64,000 nucleotides of DNA from Fasciola hepatica (Eukaryota; Platyhelminthes; Trematoda; Plagiorchiida; Fasciolidae): assembly GCA_948099385.1 (NCBI GenBank), contig CANUEZ040000182.1, positions 21,949,501 through 22,013,500 of the forward strand, read 5' to 3'. Positions 44,631 through 54,479 of the stretch are shown here, one piece after another. Under the pieces are notes generated by a model. It did not search any database. It worked only from the letters and a program-made list of their open reading frames with translations, and was not told where the DNA came from. Position numbers and translations under genes: made by a program. Every line of letters starts with the position of its first letter. The first letter of the stretch is position 1.

Positions 44631-47382
44631 CAACTCCTTTGTAGACCCCGCTCCCTCCAATTGAGAACACAGTCTACAATAGACAGTTTCATCTATCTTA
44701 CTGAATTTTCAACGCTCGACTAGCCATTGCCATTCTCCTAATGAGTAAACGGAATTGAGATGCCATTGTTTTCACACACTTTGCTTTTGCCTTCTCCCGT
44801 AGTATCTGTGACCCCTATGCTGTGTCCCTTCCCGGCTTTTATATGCCTCCATTAACCGGTAATCCAAAGCAGGGGCATATTCTGACTGCCCTTCTTTATC
44901 TGTTTTCCTCTTCCAGTTCTCCCCCTACGTGCACTTTGCCTTTAAATTTGGTAAACGCCCCCAAATAACTCCGTTATTTGGTCAACTAATAACCTCTGGC
45001 CCTGTCTTCTGAGACCCCTCGCAACGTGGCCATCTGACCTCTGACCTTGTACTTCCGTGTTTGAACAACGCCCCATGCATACAACCATCAATGAACAATA
45101 TTGCCGTTCCCAACGGAGCAGGACAGGGTCAGATCCACCGCTTTGGCCGGCACATACAGGCGTGGAGGCCGCGTGCAACAACGTCCGGGCGCAACTGAGC
45201 TGGTGGATCACACCACCTCTGCTCACTTCGAAGTGTTTTTTAAGTTGGGTATCCAGAGCGCACCTATTCCCACCACTAACACCGGTCGCAGATCGCACCT
45301 CTCAATGATATCAGTTGCAGGTTGCTTGCTTCATTCATCCATGCTCGCCACTTCACGCCCTCATGTCACTCTTGTCATCACTCTTATCACTTCCAATTTT
45401 CCATCCTTCCACGGTATGCATATCTACCCATTCTGTCCTTGCTCCTATCGACTCTCACCGTGTCACCTCTCACTGCACTTCACTATCGTCCTACCCACTT
45501 TACTCCGCTGACGACCGCGGATATTGCTTTTTCTGACCATGTCGTCATTGTCGGCTCGTAATGTCCATCCACTTGGTATCACCCTATGATCATAAAGCTC
45601 ATTGATCGCATTCTTGTGCCTCACTGCCTACCGTTCTGTCAAAACCTCTTTTTTTCTCCCTTCTCATGGTTAATACAATTACGCAACATTGACACCCGCA
45701 CCCACGACCAAATCCCATACTGGAACTAGCCGTTCAAAACTCTGCACCTCTTAAGGCCACATTTATCACCTAATCACCACCACTGTACTTTCCTTGCCTG
45801 ACTCCCTCATTCCTCTAAGGATCTTTCTATTTGGCAGGGCACATATTGCCTGCGGACACGCAGCTCCCCAATTCCCTGTATCTGACTCCGAAGCTCATTC
45901 ATTTCTCCTGCCTTGTGTTCGTCCACCGATTTACCTGTTCTTGTGCTTCTTTCTCCCTGGCCTTTTTTGTGTTTCTTCTGTAATAGGACGACCTTACCGA
46001 TTATGTCCCACCTGTCTTTTCGGTCCGTGCTCCCATCTCCTGTTCCGTATATTGGCTGCCACAGGTACTTTCTGTGTGCACTTCGGACTATTCTACCTAA
46101 TCACTTGCCACCTGCCGAAAAATCGTTGTTACTTCGTGGTCCTCCCCAACAGCTTCAGCGCGTTTGACCTGCCATTACCCGATCCCTCTGGTACCCCGTT
46201 TGCTCATTTCTCTCCCACACTGTTCGTCATCACACCGGCTGCATCTTTGCACCAAAGACAGTTTCGCCTCCCAGGTACCTTTCTACACTTGGTGTGCATA
46301 TTTGCTCTGCGTTGCCTATCCATCTCCATCGCCACCATCTTCCCGCTGAATAACGTAAGTCCATTTATTGAGGCTTATCTTATTTTCGACCATCATTGCA
46401 TATCTCACCCACATTAACCAGATTATTAGATCCATTCTTACCTTTTCTCTTCGACACTTTCCCTCATCTTCACTTCTTTATGCACTGCCCCTCACAGTCG
46501 TCATCACTTCTGTGCTTCTGCACTCTGCTTCACTGTCTCCCCCTCTCTCTCTGTTGAGCGGCCATGTTCATCTGTCGCGAAGATAATTCACCAACGATAG
46601 TCCAAAATTAATTCCACAAGCATTCGATCTTACCCCACCTGCCCTTACCAATAACTGATAGCTTTGTTCTAGGACTCAATTGTTGATGCTTCTGCTTCTC
46701 TTACTTAATATATATATATATATATATGAATTTGCTCCGCATCCTGCACTTCTTTTGGCGGCCGTTTCTTCTCCTATCATCCGGCTGACTGTCATGATAT
46801 GCGCCGCTTCCTTTCACATCTGTGCCTCACATCTGCCGTATCCAATCCTTCTGAATCATTTTCGTCATCTGCTCCACTACTTACTCCCTGCACTGCTGGC
46901 TCCCTGCTTTGCAATGAGTTTTGTGCCCTGTCCGCCGACCATCTATCGCAGAGTACCGATGCTTCTTTGCCACCTAATCCGTTGCAGCGCACCTCACTTC
47001 GTTCTCCATCGTCGCCAGCTGCCGCAGTTACTTATGCCGATTTCTAGCCTCTCTCATGTAGATCAGTCGGCTTTCTAATGTCCTCACCCGGACCAATCAG
47101 GTCCTCTGTTTGATCTTGACTTTCAGAGGCATCCATCTACACTTGAATCCGCCCTTGGGTTTATCTAAACCACCCACACTTTCTTTGATGTGCATACTCT
47201 TATCATGCTTTCATCCCACTTCATTCCACTTTCTGAGCCATTTCATCCTACTTTTCTCGTTCAAATTTCTAAATGTTTACGATTATTTTCTGCCCGATCC
47301 ATCGACTGTAAAAACTTCATCTTGCAGCCGGCCTGCTCCGAGCTTCTCCAGAATAAAACATTATTATCATTATTAGTAGTAC
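44631..47382 (+). repeat. Long pyrimidine-rich 3' region of LINE-1
   Basis: About 2.7 kb of C+T-rich sequence follows the RT and ends at a TTATTATCATTATTAG-type tail. The part from about 44,960 aligns over its length with 54,880-57,216. It includes a conserved block TTTGGCCGGC(A/G)CA near 45,142 and 55,021, GCTGGTGGATCACACC, an AT-repeat patch followed by ATGAATTT (46,706 and 56,585), and CTTCTCC(A/G)GAATAA just before the tail. Open frames within it show only hydrophobic/Ser-rich low-complexity translations. No coding function is apparent. Confidence 0.7.
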
Positions 47383-47489
47383 TGGGTGTAGACAGTACGA
47401 GAGCAATCAAAGGACCAACGACTACGACCTATCCGACATATCGGGACAAAATAAATAACAAACTCTGCGCCGGTCGTTGGATATAAAAC

Positions 47490-48420
47490 ATCAGCGCAAC
47501 CAACGATCGATCTGCCAGGAGTAGAACTGACTTCTTTGAAGGGCCATCTGAACACTACTGCAAGTTCGACAGGAAGTTCAAAACTTTCGTCGAAAGCAAA
47601 ATAACAGACTTCGATCAAAGACTTTGCTACCAAATTCATTAGTGTCGAGGCCGAGCAAGAGAAGTTATCGGTGGGTGTGCCATGCTGGACCCGCAACGAG
47701 GCTACACACGAGCAAGAAAGATCTTGAGGGACCTGTTCGGCTAGCTATTCAAGGTAGCCGGTAAACTAAAAGAGAGCTTGGTAGTAGAGGCCAAAAGAAC
47801 TAAGGGCGACGTCTGCATAATGGCCTACCTGGTGATCAAAATGCATAGGTGTTCAATAGCCCTCGAACATCTAGGTCACGGGGCCGACCTCAATGCAATG
47901 CTTACCTTAGAGGGCATGATACGTCACCTCTCTTCCGAACTGCGAGGTCGGTGGGCGGAAGAGGTGGGAAGTATATGCCGGGGCGACCGCGATGCTGACT
48001 TCGAAGACTTGACCGAATACTTGGACAGGCAAACCAAGATAGCCCACAGTAGATTTGGCCGACTTATCCAGGACAGCAACCGGGCAAACAAACAAAACAC
48101 TAGCCAGGCTGAACCCAATTCACGGAAACCCCCGAAATATCAGCCTTGGACCAATGCACACGCCATTTCACGCTATGCCACAGCGCAACCAAGTTGCAGG
48201 TCCTGTGGTGCTAGCCACGGGCTACCAGAATGCCCCAAGTTGGTCAGCGCCACATAAGACGAAAGATGGGGAATGGCGAGGATAACAGGAGCTTGCTTTA
48301 TTTGTCTCATCACCACGCACCGGGCGGCAGCTTGTAGAACAGGGAACAGATGTGGGTACGAGGGCTGCACGGGCAGTCACCATCGATTGTTGCACCAGGC
48401 GAGAGAAACTATACCCGAGG
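47490..48420 (+). pseudogene. BEL-B gag
   Basis: IDLPGVELTSFEGPSEHYCK starts the recognisable part at 47,497. AMLDPQRGYTRARKILRDLF follows near 47,678, ending at a stop. A 159-codon frame (47,778-48,257) covers the rest of the capsid-like region (IKMHRCSIALEHLGHGADLN and HLSSELRGRWAEEV) and the first knuckle C-R-S-C-x3-H-x4-C (48,195-48,233). The second knuckle, CFICLITTHRAAAC with CGYEGCTGSHHRLLH, is readable near 48,297-48,395 in another frame. At least three lesions break the gag. Confidence 0.85.
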
Positions 48421-48494
48421 CGAGCACCAAGCCCAGTGTGACTTGATCAACTTCGTGGTCTGCCAGTAAACCAGTACTTTTAGGAGTAGCTGCC

Positions 48495-49214
48495 GTGGAA
48501 GTGATGACCCCCACTGGGGTGGTCAAAGCGTTGGCCTTGGTTGACAGTGGATCTGACACAACCCTAGCAAAACAGCGGTTTGCCGACAAACACCGGCTCG
48601 CTAAAGGTGCGACGTCGTTAGCAGTGAGCGTGGTGGGCGGGACACAAGTAATGATTGCCGGCCGGTTGAGGTTGCAACTCACCTCTTTAGACACTAACGG
48701 GCAAATCAAACCAACGGAAGCGTTCACATTAGCTGATCTCCCCATGCGAGCACCAAGGTCGTTGAAGGCAAACTTGACTAGGTGGCCCCACCTGCGGGAT
48801 GTAACCATTGTAGACTTGGAAGACGACGAAGTGGATCTCCTCATCGGCTGCGACGTGCCAGCTGCACATTGGGTACTTGACCAGAGAGTGGGCGACCGCC
48901 AGGCACCTTATGCCGTACGCACTGCTCTGGGATGGATGTTATACGGTCCAGTAGGGGGACGTGGTTCCGTGAATTATTTATCCGCTGAAACGGACTGCAC
49001 AGATTATCACCTGAAGCGGCTGTGTGAAAAGGAGTTTCATGACATCGGAGACGAAGGTCCATCGTTGTCTCAAGAGGACCACTCCGCTCTGCGGGCAGTG
49101 CGGCAAGGAACCAGAGACCTTAAAATCAGTTCGTGGTTCCCCTCCAATAGCGCACATCAGCTGACCCTTGGGTTGATAACAGAAACTTTGCTCTTTAAAG
49201 ACTACCTCGACTGA
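48495..49214 (+). CDS. BEL-B protease and RT N-terminus, open 239 codons
   Basis: The protease starts VEVMTPTGVVKALALVDSGS (its V reads M at the frame's ATG) and has an intact DSG at residues 17-19 (48,543-48,551), then DTTLAKQRFADKH. LADLPMRAPRS and WPHLRDVTIVD lead to the linker LLIGCDVPAAHWVLDQRVG near residue 116. The frame continues into the RT N-terminal helix (YHLKRLCEKEF) and LSQEDHSALRAV. In BEL/Pao these are parts of one Pol precursor. The ATG is internal. The frame ends at a TGA after FKDYLD, where a frameshift interrupts the RT. Confidence 0.85.
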   Translation: MEVMTPTGVVKALALVDSGSDTTLAKQRFADKHRLAKGATSLAVSVVGGTQVMIAGRLRLQLTSLDTNGQIKPTEAFTLADLPMRAPRSLKANLTRWPHLRDVTIVDLEDDEVDLLIGCDVPAAHWVLDQRVGDRQAPYAVRTALGWMLYGPVGGRGSVNYLSAETDCTDYHLKRLCEKEFHDIGDEGPSLSQEDHSALRAVRQGTRDLKISSWFPSNSAHQLTLGLITETLLFKDYLD

Positions 49215-50070
49215 AAGAACGCTTCGTTCGAGATCAGGATCTGTGGGAACAGTACGTATAATAAATTAAGCGGAACGGCGCTCTCGGCTACATTGAAAAG
49301 GTGCCTGCTAATACCGACGGCCGAACAGGGACCTGGTTTCTACCTCACCACCCGGTCATCAACCCCATGAAACCCGAAAACTGCCGGTGGCATTCGACTG
49401 TGCAGCCACATTTCAGGGCAAGTCGGTAAACGATGGCCTACCACAAGGACCTGACTGGATCACACCACTGGTTGGAGTTTTGCGCTGTTTCAGAGTGGGT
49501 AGAGTGGCCTCGCCCGCCGTCATCGGGGAAAGGTTTCACCAGGGGAAAATAACCGCAGAAAAACGAGATGCGTTGCGCTTCCTGTGGTGGGAAGAGAAAA
49601 ACCGGAACAAAGCAGTGATAATTATAGAATGACCGTCCACCTCCTCGGAGCCATACCATCACTGTTTTATGCGAACTACGGCCTTCGAGTATCGGCGAAC
49701 AAACAGGGAGCTTTGGTTAACCGGTCGGTGGTAGATAGCGTCAGCAGAAACTTCGGCGTAAACGACTATCTTAGGTCATTCGATGACGTAGACTCGGCCC
49801 TGGCGCAGTTCGGGGGCCCAACAAGGTAGCTAGAAGAGGGTAGCCTCCATCTAACGAAACGGATTTCGAACGCTTTAGAAGTGCTGAGAGTCATTCATTA
49901 CCACGAGACTGCTGAAAGGGTTCGAGATCTGGACGGCCCTCCGCTGCCTACCGAACGCGCTGTAGGAATATCAGGCAACGCGGAGACGGACGACTGTGGT
50001 TTCAAGCTAAACCTTCCTGAGCTGCCAGTAACTCGTCGTCGTATACTATCTGCTGCCCCCGGTTAACCCG
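49215..50070 (+). pseudogene. BEL-B RT catalytic region, YVDD replaced by GVND
   Basis: GALGYIEKVPANTDG and TWFLPHHPVINPMKPEN (about 49,275-49,382) are followed by frame-shifted remnants of F-D-C-A-A and W-W. The open frame 49,584-49,829 has YRMTVHLLGAIPSLFYANYG and NFGVNDYLRSFDDVDSALAQ. The catalytic YVDD reads GVND (49,755-49,766), so the RT is inactive even if frames were intact. Confidence 0.85.
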
Positions 50071-50269
50071 ATTCGCTCTATATTGTCTCTAGCTGGCCTT
50101 TACCCGGAAAGGTTCTGCCGCAGCGGCTCTGTCTGAAGAAAGTCGATTGGGATCAGCCACTGGACCGAGAAAACTAGTTGGATTGGGAGGAATTTCTGAA
50201 CACCCTAAAGAAACTAGGAGACATAAGGATTCCACAAGGTTTGCCTTCTGGCCGTGCAACACGGACGGG

Positions 50270-50670
50270 AGGACTAGGCGCCTTTTCTGACGCATCCGAA
50301 GTCGATTACGGAGCCTTGGCGTAAGGACGATTGTGCACAGGATCCCGCTCGCCAAAGCCTGCGTTGCCCTACTGAAGTCGGCTTCGATCCCGCGCACTGA
50401 ACACAGCGCAACCCTGTTAGCGGTCGGGACGGCACAAGCGGTGAAGAAATGTCTCGACTTCTACATTTGGTCGGCGAGTAGCTGGAAGACTCGACGATCG
50501 TACAGTACTACATTAACATCGTCGGGAGCCGGTTTAGTACTTTCGTGGCCAACCGGCTCACGATTATTCGTGACGAATCGGTCATGAACCAGTAGAATCA
50601 TGTCAGGCCTGGTGATAACCCGGCCGATCTCTGCTCCCGGGGTGCGACCAACTTCCAGCAACTCGACACG
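50270..50670 (+). pseudogene. BEL-B RNase H-like remnant
   Basis: FSDASEVDYGALA near 50,284 is the first block (usual F-x-D-A-S-x-x-G-Y-G-A). The frame 50,333-50,587 has PLAKACVALLKSASIPRTEH, the R-V-x-P-x-K-x-x-x-I-P-R-L-E-L block. The third block (W-T-D-S-x-x-V-L) is blurred near 50,465. NPADLCSRG is readable near 50,621-50,645. Confidence 0.7.
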
Positions 50671-50673
50671 TGG

Positions 50674-52309
50674 ATGGGAGGACTGAAACTCCTGCAACAG
50701 CCTAAACAACACTGGCCCATGTACAAACTAAAATCTCCTCTGGAATTGGAACCGGAGATCAAAGGCGTGGTGGTGACGGCCACATTCGTCGAATCTACAT
50801 TGATCTTATCACGAGTGGCCAGGTTTTCTTCCTGGATGAGGGCACTTCGTTCGTTATCTTGGTTGGCCAGGTTCAAGGGACATTTGCTAGTAATGAGAGG
50901 GATCCGCCCCTCCAGCCGGATACGAGTGGGTCCGATAAGCCCCGATGCATTACAAGCCGCAGAACACGATATACTGAAGATGATAAAACGGGAGGCCTTC
51001 ACCCTGGAACCCGAGAGGGCGGAAGAAGTGGGACCAATTGACAAAAGAATATCACCTCCGAGAGGCAGTTTGGAGCATTTAAACCCGAGACTAAATAAAG
51101 GACTACCACGGGTAGATGGCAGGCTGACCAACTCCCACCTGAGCTTTGACACGAAATATCCCATATTGCTACCGGCTCGACAACCTGTGATAGAGTTAAT
51201 GATCCAACACGTTCATGTCGTAAGGGGACATGCCAGGGAAAGTCACATGACGAGCGTCATCCGAAAATGCCTCTGGTTGGTCAGAGGAAGAGCGGCTGTA
51301 AGACGCGTACATTGTGGGAGAATCAATTCCGCAGTGGGCAAACAACACATGGCCCCGCTGCCAGAATATAGAGCGACTCCGGGTTGGTGGCCGTTTAGCG
51401 ACGCCGGGCTGGACTGTTTCGGGCCCTTGTGGATCAAGTGTGGGAAGAGGTTGGAAAAAAAGGTACTGACGTATCATGATGTGCATGGAGTCACGCGCAG
51501 TGCGCTGAGAATTTAAGCATTCAATGACAGCCGACTCCTTCCTCCGGGCCTTACAGCTCTTTATTAACCGAAGAGGTATACAAGCGGATATATACTCCGA
51601 CAATGGGTCAGACTTCAAGGGCACTCACCGGGAACTACAGCGTTGGCACAAAAATATGAGCAGGGACTAACTGCAGAATCGAACCGCGGCCTATGGTCTG
51701 CGATGGAACTTCAATCTCCCGCAAGCCAGTCATCGCGGCTGCGTGTGGGAACGCCTGTTCCGGTCCGCTGGGCGGATGAAGCTGTCAATCACTGGGCAAC
51801 CACCGCCCGAAGACGAAACGATGAGCACTGTCACGACTGAGGTCGAGAGAATTCTGAAAAACGACCCACTGGTTCCAGTAACCAACGGCGACCCCACAGA
51901 TCTGGAGCTCACCCCGAACGACTCATTGACGTTAAGATCGAACGAGGGCTTCCAAGGAGTGTTAAACCTTCGTGGGAGCTACCTCTGTGGATGGAAGTAG
52001 GCAAACTATCTTGCCAAGGCTTTTTGGGGGCGATGGCCGCTGGAGTGACTGCTGGCTCTGCAAGCTCGACAGAAGTGGCTGATCAAAACAAGACCATTGA
52101 AGGTTGAGGATATAGTGGTGATTGCAGACGAACACGAGCAATTCAGCGCCCGGCCTTTTGGCGTATTTGTGGAAACCATCAAAAGCTCTGACGAACTGAT
52201 AGGAACTGTCAAGTTGAGGACCGCCAGCGGAAGGTTATTCCACGAAGTTCGCAGCATCAGCCTCCTCGAGAGTGAAGACAGCGAAGCCGATGCCACAGAA
52301 ACCTAGTAG
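50674..52309 (+). pseudogene. BEL-B integrase and DUF5641-like tail
   Basis: The first frame (50,674-51,516, 280 codons) covers the integrase N-terminus: HVHVVRGHARESHMTSVIRK holds the zinc-binding His residues, but the second Cys of C-x2-C is lost (VHCGRINSAVG). GLDCFGPLW has the first catalytic Asp at residue 247 (51,412). After a frameshift, IYSDNGSDF has the second Asp (51,599-51,601). After another, CVWERLFRS has the Glu (51,749-51,751). VERILKNDPLVPV and a DUF5641-like tail (QARQKWLIKTRPLKVEDIVV) follow, and the frame ends at 52,304-52,306. All three DDE residues survive in three frames. Confidence 0.85.
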
Positions 52310-52329
52310 ACTAATCTTCGTTCGTCTTT

Positions 52330-52343
52330 GGAGAGGGTAAAGG
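52330..52343 (+). promoter_or_regulatory. Possible polypurine tract of BEL-B
   Basis: GGAGAGGGTAAAGG lies 20 bases after the integrase stop and immediately before the presumed 3' LTR. Position and composition fit a plus-strand priming site. Not proven. Confidence 0.45.
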
Positions 52344-52344
52344 C

Positions 52345-53362
52345 ACCCCCCACGTGTGCGGGGGCATTTACGACACGCTGAAGTATTGAACTATCGTACA
52401 CGCGGACACACAAACACGATGCACGTTTATACCTCATGACCTTCGTCAAGCAGTTTGCAGTGCTCATCCTTTTTCGTTGACGCTACAGAAGGCCTTTCGC
52501 ATGCTTAGTGGTAGTTTTCATTCTATCATACACCCAGACACACACCAATCACGCATTTACGTGATACACGTTCGTGCTTTATGACCTCCATCAAAACAGG
52601 CCGCGGGTTTGCTTGTTACTCGTTTATCACTAGCATTATGGAAGATACCTACCGTAGGTGGTATTCATTATTATTTGCCTATATACCAGAGTGCGACCTC
52701 ACCCATGGCACCCACATGAACATACACTCACTCGGGCACACGCGGCCGATGCACGTCGGCCCTCCCGAGGACAGCACCTATGTTCCTCCTCCACGCCCGC
52801 AATCAATCAGCCTTTCTCGTGAAAGAGGCAGAGTAACATCGCGTCGGTGTAGCCACCGGATCAAATGCGATCGTGGGTAGAGCGATGATGGCAAAAGTAT
52901 TAGGTACCCTCACTGACAGCAGGGTCTATGTAGATAGGAAAGATCAGTACCCTTATTCTAAACCTTTGACCCTGCTAAGATTCGAGAGGACTTTGGTGGG
53001 CTGTGTAAAGACCGGTAATGGAAAATCCCCCAGAAACATTGCAATTTCATGTTTCCTTAACATCACTCAGCTATTTACACTACTGGCCTGTTTTTTGCAC
53101 CATATATTTTCATGAACCAACGTTTTTTGTGCGCGCCCAACGCGAAGCTCTGTCATATCCCCAATCTGGACCTGCGTGACACATGTGCTCCTTTCTCGCA
53201 TGCCGCAAATTGGTTCTCGTTTTTGGAGTCCCTATGGTCTCGTAATTGAAGCCGGTACCTGTTCTACTTCATTGTTTATCTGATAATCTAGTATCGTAGA
53301 TTTTCACGGATAATCGCGTTGCATTTTCGGGATCCGTTTCGAATTCGGCTACGTATAGCTCA
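52345..53362 (+). repeat. BEL-B 3' LTR, about 1 kb
   Basis: It is similar along its length to 59,640-60,477, ending in the same GGCTACG...GCTCA block as that copy and resembling the BEL-A LTR end (GGCTACACGTTACTCA). It contains a partly repeated unit near 52,390-52,500 and 52,530-52,640 (ATGACCT(T/C)C(G/A)TCAA in both), which explains why it is longer than the solo copy. The left end is placed by the polypurine tract and is approximate. Confidence 0.75.
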
Positions 53363-53652
53363 AAATAGTATACGGGGAGGTGAATGTCTTCTTTTAACAT
53401 ATGCGGGAAGGAAAGCTCAATCATATAGGAAACCCGAAAACTGGATTTGCTGGCTTTTCCACAATGAGAAGGAAAGGAGGGTCTTCCACTAAGCCAGAAT
53501 CCCGGTAAGGTATGCTGGGCTATATTCAGGATTTGGACACTGCTGTTGATCCAGATAGGATGGCCCCGGGTTATGCCGGGTGAGACACACTTGCCATTAT
53601 CGACTGCTTGTCCCCGTTTAGGATGCCAGTATTTTGCTGTAGCAGTGGTCGC

Positions 53653-53916
53653 CTACACCTCCTTTGGATCAGGCCTCCTTGTTGTCATGCTGTTCACATT
53701 CATCGCTATGTTGGCGGGGATGATATCAGGTAGGCCACTGATATGGACAAGATAGCAAAGGGTACCGAGTACTGATTGTTTGGGAACTCCGACAGAGACC
53801 GAGGCTAAAGAGGATAAGGGTCGCTCTATTCTAACTGTTAAGGATCGATCTGTAAGAAAGCAGCGGATAACCAGATGTAGATGGCTCGAGGTGCCACACC
53901 TTTTTAACCTTACCAT
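53653..53916 (-). pseudogene. LINE RT fragment, motif B region
   Basis: The minus-strand frame contains RCFLTDRSLTVRI and VGVPKQSVLGTLCYLVHISG then LPDIIPANIAMNVNS. The CR1/Jockey pattern is S-G-V-P-Q-G-S-V-L-G-P-L-L-F-x-x-Y-I-N-D-L-P-D, followed by F-A-D-D. Here the F-A-D-D place reads VNSM. It is an isolated fragment between the BEL-B LTR and the A-rich repeat. Confidence 0.75.
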
Positions 53917-53944
53917 TTCATCACCTTTTTTGCCTCCCTATCTG

Positions 53945-54297
53945 TAATTCAATTCTCGCAAATCGAGCAACGCGTAGCCAATTCAAACGAATCCCAAAAC
54001 CGGAACAAGATTGACTCGTGGTTTCTACGGTACTAAATTGAAATTCACAAACGGTACAAATATATACAAACCTCAAGTATGCGGCCAAATAGACTTCACA
54101 GTAAAACCCAAAGGTCCAAAGCCCCGTGGCTCAAGCGTGACAGTCAGAAAGGGTTCAATGCCAAATTCAAATGTCTCACATGGATAAACAAAAGTGAAAA
54201 AGTGTGGTATGTGAGCGAGCTTTTCAAGGTAATGGTGAATATAGTCAAATTCACAAAGCACAGAACATTTGGAGGGATTCTCAGTATTTGTTCTTTA
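53945..54297. repeat. A-rich dispersed repeat, copy 2
   Basis: Partner of 25,862-26,215 in the same orientation. The match begins and ends at similar points in both copies, which suggests a discrete element about 350 bases long. The small open frame 54,079-54,309 has no counterpart conserved at protein level in copy 1. Confidence 0.65.
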
Positions 54298-54479
54298 CAC
54301 ACTCGATAGCAACAGAATGGGCATTAGCTCGAAGCTCCCTGATATCCTTTTGCTTAAGTTGCCTCTCTTCTACATCAGGTCCCACCAAGTAAAACTTCAT
54401 TACTGCCTCTGCAATTTTAAAATGGAAAATCTGATCTGACTCCTCTCATTTGGCGTGGCTCAATTACTGAACTCAACAT

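Larger units (their letters stand above)
35432..47382 (+). mobile_element. LINE-1: CR1-like LINE, split by a nested LINE
   Basis: ORF1 starts at 35,432 and is broken at about 36,405 by the minus-strand LINE-2. The plus-strand element resumes near 40,660 with a Pro/Ser-rich ORF1 part, then endonuclease (41,824-42,590), RT (about 43,070-44,630) and a 2.7-kb pyrimidine-rich 3' region that ends at a TTATTATCATTATTAG-type tail near 47,382. The element is about 7.7 kb without the insertion. Class assignment to CR1/Jockey rests on RT blocks and the short microsatellite tail. Confidence 0.75.
47383..53362 (+). mobile_element. BEL-B: BEL/Pao LTR retrotransposon without 5' LTR
   Basis: Gag, protease, RT, RNase H, integrase and a DUF5641-like tail are followed by a 3' LTR of about 1 kb. 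Its left end directly abuts the tail of LINE-1 at 47,382. Compared with BEL-A, the 5' LTR and about 300 bases of leader are missing. It is a separate family from BEL-A (different LTR and many substitutions) but shares the same domain plan and short blocks. Confidence 0.9.

Noticed and set aside
45794..46417. 207-codon hydrophobic plus-strand frame as a membrane protein
   Set aside because: It lies in the pyrimidine-rich LINE 3' region; C+T-rich DNA gives Leu/Ser/Pro/Phe-rich frames by composition, and the homologous copy at 55-56 kb does not keep the frame.
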